64,000 nucleotides of DNA from an uncultured Pseudomonadota bacterium (lineage in GTDB: Bacteria; Myxococcota_A; UBA796; JAFGLY01), in NCBI GenBank assembly GCA_937912125.1, contig CALDOK010000003.1:51801-115800 (forward strand), read 5' to 3'. This document shows positions 36,323 to 43,943 of this stretch, piece by piece. The translations under genes and the position numbers were made by a program. The notes under the pieces are model-generated. The model had not been told where the DNA came from, searched no databases, and was given only the letters and a program-made list of their open reading frames with translations. Position 1 is the stretch's first letter; each line of letters opens with the position of its first letter.

Positions 36323-38331
36323 TGGAACCTCCTTCCGATTCCGATGCGCAGGGCGAAGGGCTCGCCCGCGGTGATGTGCAGGGCTGGCAGCTCGCTGCAG
36401 CGGCTGTCCGGGTCGAAGCACGAGGGGTAGACGAACTCGCCGTCGCGCCAGCGAGCCCCAAGCAGGTTGTCCACCTGCAGCTCGAGCACCCAGCGACGCA
36501 ACTCCACATCGGCGGTGGCGTCCAGCACGAAGGCGGGATGACTGTAGAAGCCATCGGGCAGAGGTCGGGGACCCAGGAACCAGCCCCGCAGCCCGCCACT
36601 CCAGCGCAGGGGCCCGCCCCGATCCACGTCCTGGCCGTACAGCCCGGCCGAGGCCAGCCAGCGGGGGGCGTAGGGCAAGGGCTCGCCCGTCGCCTGGTAG
36701 CGCCCGTCCGTCCAGGTGATCTCCAGCTCGCTGCGCAACCAGGGCAGCAGCTCGGCCCCCGCCAAGGCCTCGCCGCCGAGACGGCGGGTGGAGCCCGAGG
36801 AAAGGAAGCGGGCCGCGGTGTGATCGAAGATCAGCTCATTGCCGACGGTGGTGTGGAACCCCACCAGGGTGAGCTCGACCCCTGCCGCCGGCTCCCAGCG
36901 CAGCCCGAGCTCCTCGGTGTCTGCGATGCTCACGGGCGCCCGGTCGCCGTCCTCGACTCCCCGGGCCTCGGGGGAGCGGAAGCCACGGCCGTAGCTGACG
37001 AAGAGGGACAGCGCGCCCTGAGGCAGCAGCACCGCCCGCGCCTTGGGGGCCAGCACCGGAGCCCAGGACATGGCAGGGGCGGGCGTGATGACGACCTGTC
37101 CGTCGTCGTCGATGCGCCGCAGCAGCCGCACCCCCAACAGCTCGGCGCGCAGCCCTGGCTCGAGCTCCAGCCAGGGCCAGGGGTGCAGCTGGATGGAGCC
37201 CCAAGCCCCGGCGCTGCCCTGCTGCACACCCGCGTCGATGCGTCGCTCCCAGGCGGAGCCGTCGGGCTCGATGCCCTGCTCCCACTGGTCGAGCGAGTCC
37301 ACGCGCAGGTCCACCCCGCCGGCCAGCCGGTGCGTAGCTCCCAGCACCGCCAGATCGGTCCAGCGACGCGCCCTCAGTCCGAAGGCCCCGCCCTGTTGGC
37401 CTTGGAGCACGCCGTCGCCATGATCCGGGTGCTGCGCGTAGCCGGTGAAGTTGCGGCTGAGCTCCAGCCCACGCATGGCCCCCCAGGCCAGCAGGTTCCA
37501 GCCAGAGCCCGTGCCAGGACGGGCCAGCTCGGCGCCCGCGATCAGCCGCGAGGAGACCCCGTCGCCGGCCTCGGGGTAGGCCCCATAGAGATCGATGGAC
37601 CCGTCCAGTAGGTCGTCCTCGCGGATCACGCCCGGCGACTCGAAGGCGCCGTGGTAGCCCAAGGCGAAGGCCCGGGCGCGGGTCATGCCGAGCCAGCGCT
37701 CCACGCCGGCCGCCAGGTTCAGCTGCCGCCAGCCACGGTGCTCCCCCACCCCCAGCCCGGCGTCGACCTGAGCCAGCGCGAAGTCGCCGGACTCCCCCAC
37801 TGGCGGGCGCCAGGCCAGCAGCAGATCCCCCGAGCGGTCCGTGCCAGCGCCCACCTGCGCGAGCAAGCCCGGCTCGGCAAGCCCCAGGTGGAAGTCCGCC
37901 GACGCGGCCACGCCGAAGTCCCCCACCTCGGCGCGGCTGGCGCCCTTGTACAGCTCCACCCCCTGCACCAGCTGGGTCGGCAGGAAGTGCAGGTCCAGGT
38001 AGCCGTGGCCGTGGATGTTGCTGGGCTCGTTCAGGGGGATGCCCTCGAGGCTCACGGCCAGATCGGCACCATGGACCGCGTCAAAGCCCCTCACGAAGTA
38101 CTGGTAGGCCTTGCCGTGGCCACCATGAGCGCTCTGGTGCAGCCCGGGCATGGCCCGCAGCAGATCGTCGGCGGACCGGGCCGGAAAGACCTGCACGGCC
38201 GCTCGATCCAGGAACCGCTCCGACGCCGTCCCCCGCGGGAGCTCGTCCTCGACCACGATCTCCTCGTCTCCATCAGCCTCATCGGCGAATGAGACGGTCG
38301 CGAGCAGCAGCGGGAGTATGATGAAGTACAT
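36319..38331 (-). CDS. TonB-dependent outer-membrane receptor
   Basis: From ATG 38331 the protein has 670 residues with a signal peptide (MYFIILPLLLATVSFA). A plug domain follows: SADDLLRAMPGLHQSAHGGHG, YQYFVRGFDAVHGADLAVSL, EGIPLNEPSNIHGHGYLDLH and VQGVELYKGASRAEVG. The barrel consists of long alternating strands and ends IGIGRRFQ, so the final residue is Gln and not the usual aromatic. The plug is rich in His, and the genes downstream encode two lipoproteins, one coupled by a GTGA overlap. Import of a metal complex is plausible. Energy would come from the TonB system at 1713-4202 or another. Confidence 0.85.
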   Translation of the reverse strand: MYFIILPLLLATVSFADEADGDEEIVVEDELPRGTASERFLDRAAVQVFPARSADDLLRAMPGLHQSAHGGHGKAYQYFVRGFDAVHGADLAVSLEGIPLNEPSNIHGHGYLDLHFLPTQLVQGVELYKGASRAEVGDFGVAASADFHLGLAEPGLLAQVGAGTDRSGDLLLAWRPPVGESGDFALAQVDAGLGVGEHRGWRQLNLAAGVERWLGMTRARAFALGYHGAFESPGVIREDDLLDGSIDLYGAYPEAGDGVSSRLIAGAELARPGTGSGWNLLAWGAMRGLELSRNFTGYAQHPDHGDGVLQGQQGGAFGLRARRWTDLAVLGATHRLAGGVDLRVDSLDQWEQGIEPDGSAWERRIDAGVQQGSAGAWGSIQLHPWPWLELEPGLRAELLGVRLLRRIDDDGQVVITPAPAMSWAPVLAPKARAVLLPQGALSLFVSYGRGFRSPEARGVEDGDRAPVSIADTEELGLRWEPAAGVELTLVGFHTTVGNELIFDHTAARFLSSGSTRRLGGEALAGAELLPWLRSELEITWTDGRYQATGEPLPYAPRWLASAGLYGQDVDRGGPLRWSGGLRGWFLGPRPLPDGFYSHPAFVLDATADVELRRWVLELQVDNLLGARWRDGEFVYPSCFDPDSRCSELPALHITAGEPFALRIGIGRRFQ

Positions 38332-38335
38332 GATT

Positions 38336-38364
38336 GGTATTACGGATAGCGCTTCCGCAATACC
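38336..38364. promoter_or_regulatory. Inverted repeat (candidate metal-responsive operator) before the TonB receptor
   Basis: On the plus strand GGTATTACGGA (38336-38346) is nearly the reverse complement of TCCGCAATACC (38354-38364), ten of eleven positions matching, around a seven-base centre TAGCGCT that contains the palindrome AGCGCT. The repeat ends only a few bases before the receptor ATG at 38331, so a bound protein would block transcription or translation start. The protein is unknown; Fur, Zur or a MerR-like regulator would be expected for a metal receptor. Confidence 0.5.
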
Positions 38365-38433
38365 ACGCAGAAACACGCAGGGGCAAGCCGACTGGCCCTC
38401 TGCGCTCCGAAGCGAGGCTAGGAGTGACGGAGA

Positions 38434-40812
38434 TCAGACCGAGCGCGCGTCCAGACCCGACCGCCTCAGCCGCATCACCAGCCAGGTGAGGGCCAAGGCC
38501 AGGGCCGCCAGCAGGGCGCTGCGGTGGGAGGACGGCGCCAGGCCGCAGCTGCGAGGCGGATCGGGCCTGGGGTCCGGCGGGCGCTCGCTCAACCCATCCC
38601 CGGTGTCGCAGTCTGAGCCCACGCACTCGGGCTGGTCCACCTGGGTGTCCTCGAGGGCGCTGTCCTCGAAGGCGCTGTCTTCCAACCCCGTGTCCTGCTG
38701 GGGCTCGGGGAACGGCGGCGGAGCCAGGCAGGCGTCCAGCTTGCCGTCGATCTCGATACGCAGCTCGAGCTCATCGACGTAGGTGGCGCAGTCCACCTCG
38801 GGCAGCACGTTGGCGCCGCGCAGCTCGAGCACGGCGACGCGGGCGCCGACGGGCAGGGCGCTGTGCTGCAAGGTGCGGGTCCAGTCGCCAGACCGGGTGG
38901 TCCACTCCGCAGGCTCTGCCACCGCCTGGCCGTCGGCATCCTCGAGCTGCAGCACCATGGTGATGTAGTCCAGGCCCGAGGCGCTGGCCGACCAACCTCC
39001 CCAGCGCAGCACGGCGCCGCCGGCGTCGATCTCGTCGGCCCAGGCGTCCAGTTCTACCCGCTGGGACATACGGCCACGCTGGTAGCCCTCGAGGCAGGCG
39101 CCGCAGAGGGCGAGCTGGGCCTGGCCGGCGAAGGGCTCGAGCTCGTCACACTCGCCCGACTCGATGGCCTGCAGTGGCCCCTCGAGGGCCTGCCAGCCCT
39201 CGGCGCCCAGCTCACCGCCGCCGTTCACGAGCAGGTTGTCGCCGAGCTCGAAGCCAGAGGTGGTGAAGGCGGCGGGCTGAGACCACTCGGACCAGTTCAG
39301 GTCGGGGCTGCGGTAGCGCACCCGCCAGCAGTGCTCGCTGTCGGGCTCCAGGGCGGGCACCACGGTGCTCTCGACCCGGGCACCGGCCAGCAGATCCACG
39401 CCCTGGTAGACATCCCGGTCCTGGAGCCAACGCTCCCAGCTGGGGCTGTCGAAGCTGGAGCAGTCCTGGGCCACCTGCCAGTGGGCGCCAGCGAGGGGTT
39501 CGCCATGGACATGATCCCAGGGACTGGCGGCCAGCTGCACGCAGCTGGGCCCGACCAGCGCCTCCACCGGCAGCGTGGGCGCCGGGACGTCGGGCTTGCG
39601 CCGCGTGCGATGCAGCTCCACCCGATCGGCCACGCTGTGGTCCAGGGAGGTGTCCTCGGCTCCCAGGGTTGCCCGCTCGATGCTCAGGACAGGATCATCG
39701 CCACCCCAGGCCTCCACCAGCACGTAGCCGTACTCCGGCAGCGTGACGGCGATCTCGGGATGGTCCAGGTTGGACATCTGCCCCCACTCGTGTACCGGGC
39801 CGCCGATGGTGGCAGCGTCGATGAGCACATGGGGCGCGTCCCGGGACTGGCCGCGGGAGTAGGCATGGGCATGCCCGAAGAAGCTGACCACCGGCTTGTG
39901 ACAAGCGTTGGCGAAGGTGTCCAGGCGCTCCACCGCCGCCTGGCTGAAGCTGCTCTGGCCGTCAGGCCACACCTCACTGAGGGGCGGGTGGTGGTAGGCC
40001 GCGATGACGAAGTCGATGGCGCTGTCGCGGCAGACCACGTCCAGCTGCTGCTCGAGCCAGGCGAGCTGAGGCTCGTCGGCGTGGGGCAGGTTGCTGTCCA
40101 GGGCGATGACGCACAGGTTGCCCCGATCGACACGATACCAGCGCTCGGGGTTGTCCTCGCCCTCGCTGCGTCGCGAAGGCAGCTGCAGGTAGTCGAAGTA
40201 GTGACGCGCGTCGGCCTCATGGTTCCCGAGCACCGCGTACAGAGGCACCGCGGCCAGCAGCTCCTGGGCGGGGGCCAGGAAGTCCTCGGTCCACTCGTGG
40301 CGCTGCGCCCCATCGTCGACCACATCGCCGGTGTGCAGCACGAAGTCCAGGTACTCCGCCAGCTCGCCGGGGGCGTCTGCCCACAGGCGGTGGGTGACGC
40401 GCTGGATGAGATCGTCGAACAGGTCGGGCCGAGCCCGATCCTCCTGGCTGTCGCTGATCACCAGGAAGCGGGTGGCGGCCTGGTGGGCACGAGCCGTGTG
40501 GAAGGCGTGGGTGGCGCTGCGATCGTCACCGCCCTCGAGGGCGTAGAGGTAGGTGGTGTCGGGCTCGAGCCCGCTGAGGTACACCTGCTGCACGCCGCCC
40601 CGATGGGACACCGGCAGGTCGAGGTTGGCCATGGAGGTGTCGCTGCCCCAGGCCACCGCGAGGGGCTGATCGGACTCCCACAGCAGCCTAGCACCGTTGG
40701 CGGTGACGTCCTGCACGTAGGGCCCCGCCTCGAGCTCGAGAGCCTGGACCTGCAGCGGCGCGATGAACGCGAACAGGAACGCAGCGATGGCTGGAAGGCG
40801 ACGAGGAGACAT
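38434..40812 (-). CDS. Exported purple-acid-phosphatase-like metallophosphoesterase
   Basis: Start ATG 40812 gives 792 residues with a signal peptide (RRLPAIAAFLFAFIAPLQVQA). A fibronectin-type N-terminal domain (GPYVQDVTANGARLLWES, LSGLEPDTTYLYAL) precedes a calcineurin-like phosphatase core: DSQED where Gln replaces the His of DxH, LHTGDVVDDG, LGNHEAD, AAYHHPP and FFGHAHAYSRG. This is the purple acid phosphatase pattern. A further Cys-containing beta region and a jelly-roll-like domain follow, then Glu/Asp/Ser repeats, CGLAPS and a membrane helix with a basic end, a MYXO-CTERM-like anchor. The likely role is hydrolysis of phosphate esters at the surface. Confidence 0.8.
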   Translation of the reverse strand: MSPRRLPAIAAFLFAFIAPLQVQALELEAGPYVQDVTANGARLLWESDQPLAVAWGSDTSMANLDLPVSHRGGVQQVYLSGLEPDTTYLYALEGGDDRSATHAFHTARAHQAATRFLVISDSQEDRARPDLFDDLIQRVTHRLWADAPGELAEYLDFVLHTGDVVDDGAQRHEWTEDFLAPAQELLAAVPLYAVLGNHEADARHYFDYLQLPSRRSEGEDNPERWYRVDRGNLCVIALDSNLPHADEPQLAWLEQQLDVVCRDSAIDFVIAAYHHPPLSEVWPDGQSSFSQAAVERLDTFANACHKPVVSFFGHAHAYSRGQSRDAPHVLIDAATIGGPVHEWGQMSNLDHPEIAVTLPEYGYVLVEAWGGDDPVLSIERATLGAEDTSLDHSVADRVELHRTRRKPDVPAPTLPVEALVGPSCVQLAASPWDHVHGEPLAGAHWQVAQDCSSFDSPSWERWLQDRDVYQGVDLLAGARVESTVVPALEPDSEHCWRVRYRSPDLNWSEWSQPAAFTTSGFELGDNLLVNGGGELGAEGWQALEGPLQAIESGECDELEPFAGQAQLALCGACLEGYQRGRMSQRVELDAWADEIDAGGAVLRWGGWSASASGLDYITMVLQLEDADGQAVAEPAEWTTRSGDWTRTLQHSALPVGARVAVLELRGANVLPEVDCATYVDELELRIEIDGKLDACLAPPPFPEPQQDTGLEDSAFEDSALEDTQVDQPECVGSDCDTGDGLSERPPDPRPDPPRSCGLAPSSHRSALLAALALALTWLVMRLRRSGLDARSV

Positions 40813-40879
40813 GGCTAAGTCCTGCCAGTCTACCTGCATCCGCCTCGGCCCGCTCGAGCGAGCGCCCGAAACCCGACGA

Positions 40880-41395
40880 TCAGTCCAGCCCGGCCGCCGC
40901 CTTTCTGCGCTTGATCTCGGCGGCCACGTCACGCAGGACGGTCTTGCGGTTCTTGTGGGCCTCTTCGTAGCGAGCGACCTTGCGCAGGTCGAGGCGGTCG
41001 AGATCCGCCAGGGCGGCGCGGATGGCCTTGACGTTGAGCTCGTCGTACTCGGCGATGGGGGCCCGGGTGATCTTGCCCAGGCGATCCTGCACGGCGCCTT
41101 CGACCTTGGGTGCCATGCCGGCGACCATCGGCACCTCGGACGCGCGCTCGAGGAGCCCGCCGGCCGCCTCGAGGGCCCGCTTCTCCATCTGCCAGGCGCG
41201 CTCTTCGCCCTCGTCGCGCAGGTCGCCGAGCCGCTCACGCAGCCTGCGGCCGACCTGCTGACCACGGCTCTGGAGCTTGTCGGGGGCGTCGCGCAGACGC
41301 TCGGGCATGTCCTCGAGCTTGCCCAGCCCATCCTTGATGCGCTCGGGCATGTGGGACAGCTCTTCCTTCAGGTTTTCCAGGATGTCGGCAACCAT
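40880..41395 (-). CDS. Helical protein of unknown function with possible TetR-type operator upstream
   Basis: The 171-residue protein is nearly all helix: LENLKEELSHMPERIKDGLGK and following Arg/Leu-rich stretches look like amphipathic or coiled-coil helices, as in phasins or stress proteins. The last 55 residues have a conserved-looking motif, APIAEYDELNVKAIRAALAD followed by RYEEAHKNRKTVLRDVAAEI, which I have seen at the end of various unrelated bacterial proteins but cannot name. A TetR-like palindrome lies 35 bp before its ATG. No signal peptide is present. Confidence 0.6.
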   Translation of the reverse strand: MVADILENLKEELSHMPERIKDGLGKLEDMPERLRDAPDKLQSRGQQVGRRLRERLGDLRDEGEERAWQMEKRALEAAGGLLERASEVPMVAGMAPKVEGAVQDRLGKITRAPIAEYDELNVKAIRAALADLDRLDLRKVARYEEAHKNRKTVLRDVAAEIKRRKAAAGLD

Positions 41396-41429
41396 GTTCT
41401 CCTCCAGGGCGACTGCCCGATGAGAAAAT

Positions 41430-41443
41430 GAATGATCGTTCAG
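41430..41443. promoter_or_regulatory. TGAATGATCGTTCA palindrome, candidate TetR-family operator
   Basis: TGAATGATCGTTCA reads TGAACGATCATTCA on the other strand, a 14-base near-perfect palindrome with TGAA-TTCA ends of the form bound by many TetR-family repressors. It lies 35 bp upstream of the start of the helical protein gene, where it could overlap its promoter. No TetR gene is in this window. Confidence 0.5.
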
Positions 41444-41512
41444 GCGGCCAAGAGATAGGCGCGCCCAGAACGAACGTCAAGGAAAAATGGTGAGTTTCGA
41501 CGATCCGACGGG

Positions 41513-42199
41513 CTATGGCCGCAGGTCGGTGAGCACCACGTCGTCGTAGCAGGCGATGCCATCGGTGTAGGCCGCCAGGTAGGCGGCGGCCCGATCCACA
41601 TCGGCGGGCGCGACGGCATCGATGACGATCTGGGTCCAGTCGTAGGTGATGCCGTGAGGCGGCACCATCTGGACCTCACTGATGTAGGTCTCGCCCTGGT
41701 ACCAGCGCAGCCCCAGCAGGTAGGTGCCGTGGCCGCTGGTCATGTCCTGCGCCCGCACCATGGCCCGCAGCCGGTAGGTGAGCCCGGGGGTGACGGTGCC
41801 TTCGCGGGAGAGCTGCTGGATCGCGGCGACGCTCCAGCCGCCCGTGATGCACTGGGCCGCCGTGCCGGCGTAGGGCGTGTGGTAGTCGAGCCAGTCCTCG
41901 CCGTGGGAGGCGCCGTCGGTGGTCTCCCAGCCGTAGCCGACCCCGGTGTAGCTCCCCTCGCCCTGCTCGAAGCCGCCGTTCATCAGCTGATTCGAGCCCT
42001 CTTGAAGATCCTGGGGCTCCTCGGTGTCGTCGGTGGGAGGGTCGGAGTCGAAGGGGTTGGTCTCTTCGGTGTCGTCGATGACTGGATCGCTGGAGTCGTC
42101 GCCGCTGGGCAGCGGATCGAGGGGGAGGTTGGGGCAGCTACAGCCCGCGGCCAGCAGGACAGGCACCAGCGACAGCAGCAGGGGGGGGCGACAGGCCAT
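41513..42199 (-). CDS. Lipoprotein with jelly-roll-like C-terminal domain
   Basis: The 228-residue protein starts at ATG 42199 with a signal peptide ending SLVPVLLAAGC. An acidic Asp/Thr/Glu/Pro linker (about 25-60) leads to a domain of about 155 residues that starts NQLMNGGFEQGEGSYTGVGY and contains YRLRAMVRAQDMTSG, TYDWTQIVIDAVAPAD and CYDDVVLTDLRP. This matches carbohydrate-binding-like jelly rolls (CBM4/9 or CBM6-type), in which the first residues and the final strand pair. Such proteins usually bind sugars on the surface. Confidence 0.68.
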   Translation of the reverse strand: MACRPPLLLSLVPVLLAAGCSCPNLPLDPLPSGDDSSDPVIDDTEETNPFDSDPPTDDTEEPQDLQEGSNQLMNGGFEQGEGSYTGVGYGWETTDGASHGEDWLDYHTPYAGTAAQCITGGWSVAAIQQLSREGTVTPGLTYRLRAMVRAQDMTSGHGTYLLGLRWYQGETYISEVQMVPPHGITYDWTQIVIDAVAPADVDRAAAYLAAYTDGIACYDDVVLTDLRP

Positions 42200-42312
42200 G
42201 ATCACTCCGAGGTCACCCTTAGCTTCTAGCACGAAGTGCGGACGTCCGCGGGAACTCTCGCTGCGCCGTGCAGGTGTCTCGAGCGCCGAAGCCCGACGCC
42301 CTCACGCAGGGC

Positions 42313-43878
42313 TCAGCGCTCGTCGGCGCCCAGGTCCCAGGGCCCATCCACGGGACGGGGCTCACCCTGCATGTCCCAGCGACGATCCGTGCGACCCGGC
42401 CGCCAGTCCGGGTGACCCTCCATGCCCACCATGTCCGGCCCGGCGTCCACCGCGGGCGAGCCCTCGCCCAGGGCGAAGGCCGCCTGGATGACAGCGATAC
42501 GCGCCAGGGAGGCCTCGGAGGTGTCGGGCACCACCGGGGCCGTCAGCCCGGGGTCCAGGTCGTAGATCCCGTGCTTCTCGGTGGTGTAGGGGGTGTCGCT
42601 GACGGCCGTGTTGCCGAGGTAGAGGTTGTGGTCCAGGGTCCAGTCGTCAGGCAGCGCGTCTCGCACCCAGATCAGCGTGCCCGCGCCGCCTTTCTCCGGG
42701 GTGTTGTCCTGGAAGATGTTGCCGATCACCCGGGTGGCGCCCACCGCGTGGGCGTTGCCCCTCAGCATCAGCACCGAGCGCAGCCAGTCACCGCTGTTGG
42801 CGTAGAAGGTGTTGCCATAGATCCATGTGTCCTCGGCGTTCATCACGGCCAGGGCCGCGTCGCCCTGCAAGCCCAGGAACAGGTTGTTTCGCACGATGGC
42901 GTGGCTGACCACCGCGGCGCCGCTGTCGGGTTCGCCAGGCTCGCCCGTACCGATGCCCACCGCGGCGTTGCCGAAGCCATTGCCGGCGGACGGCCCAAAG
43001 ACGTTGTTCTCGTACAGGATGTTCTCGGCGTTGATCTTGCTGTAGATCAACCAGTCACCCAGACCTTCCCGGTGAAACAGCCAGCAGCCGCGCACGGTCA
43101 CGTCGCTGACCGGCGGCGGGTCGCCCTGGCCCGCGCCGCTGCCGTAGATGTCGATGTTCTCCTGGAAGGTGCCCTTGGTGGTCCTGGGCCCAGGGTTCCA
43201 GGCCACGATCCCTTCGATGAGCAGGTCGGTGACCTGGCCTGAGACCTTGACGCAGTCCTGATCGTAGGGCGCGTCGTGGACCACGAGGTCCCGCAGGGTC
43301 ACCCCGCTGGCGTTCAGCACGCGCACCAGGCCATCGCCCGCCGCGCCCTCACCCCAGTCGCCGTAGATCTCGAAGCCCTGCACCCCCACGTCCTGCACCC
43401 CATCGATGCGCAGGGCGCTGTAGCTGCGGCTGTAGATGGCGGTCCGCTCCGGGCCCTCGAGGCCCACCAACCACACGCCCGAGGGAACGTAGAGCCAGTT
43501 CTCGGTGTAGGTGCCCGGCCGGGCGCAGACCGCGTCACCGCTGGTGGCGCTGGAGAGCCCCTGGGCCAAGCTGGCGCAGGGGGCGGACTCGGCGCCGCAG
43601 CCGGCGCTGTCGCTGCCCGCGGGGTCGACGAAGATGGCAGGGCGCTCGGCGCAGGGATCGAACGAGACATCGGTGTCCGCGTCGGTGTCGGCATCGGCGT
43701 CCGCGTCTGCGTCCGCGTCCGTGTCCGCATCCGAGTCGGCGTCGGTGTCGGTGTCGCCCTCGGTGTCCGTGTCCTCGTCCAGCACGCAGACCCCGTCCTG
43801 GAGGTGGGTGCCTGGGCCACAGTCGGCGGGGTCGCAGGCGGGGAGCGTGAGCAGGGCGAGGAGCGAGAGGAGGATCAC
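42313..43878 (-). CDS. Lipoprotein with Asp/Ala/Thr linker and right-handed beta-helix domain
   Basis: The 521-residue product has a lipoprotein signal peptide (LLSLLALLTLPAC, Cys15), a short Cys-containing motif DCGPGTHLQDGVC, a linker of alternating Asp with Ala/Thr (about 35-70), and a parallel beta-helix domain. Phrases such as GDAVCARPGTYTENWLYVPS, VTLRDLVVHDAP, ILYENNVFGPSAGNGFGN and IYGNTFYANSGDW are typical, and the end SPAVDAGPDMVGMEGHPDWR then DLGADER matches the choice-of-anchor Q type ending. It may bind or cleave polysaccharides. Confidence 0.75.
   Translation of the reverse strand: MILLSLLALLTLPACDPADCGPGTHLQDGVCVLDEDTDTEGDTDTDADSDADTDADADADADADTDADTDVSFDPCAERPAIFVDPAGSDSAGCGAESAPCASLAQGLSSATSGDAVCARPGTYTENWLYVPSGVWLVGLEGPERTAIYSRSYSALRIDGVQDVGVQGFEIYGDWGEGAAGDGLVRVLNASGVTLRDLVVHDAPYDQDCVKVSGQVTDLLIEGIVAWNPGPRTTKGTFQENIDIYGSGAGQGDPPPVSDVTVRGCWLFHREGLGDWLIYSKINAENILYENNVFGPSAGNGFGNAAVGIGTGEPGEPDSGAAVVSHAIVRNNLFLGLQGDAALAVMNAEDTWIYGNTFYANSGDWLRSVLMLRGNAHAVGATRVIGNIFQDNTPEKGGAGTLIWVRDALPDDWTLDHNLYLGNTAVSDTPYTTEKHGIYDLDPGLTAPVVPDTSEASLARIAVIQAAFALGEGSPAVDAGPDMVGMEGHPDWRPGRTDRRWDMQGEPRPVDGPWDLGADER
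43675..43790 (-). repeat. Asp/Ala/Thr-encoding hexamer repeat (coding)
   Basis: The minus strand carries imperfect six-base units of the GACGCx/GACACx kind encoding the acidic linker of the beta-helix lipoprotein. It is the longest of the three such arrays in the window. Confidence 0.8.
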
Positions 43879-43943
43879 GGTGGCACCTGATGAAACGTCG
43901 AGCGGAGCCTACCACGGGAGGCATGCATGATAGAACGTCAGGG

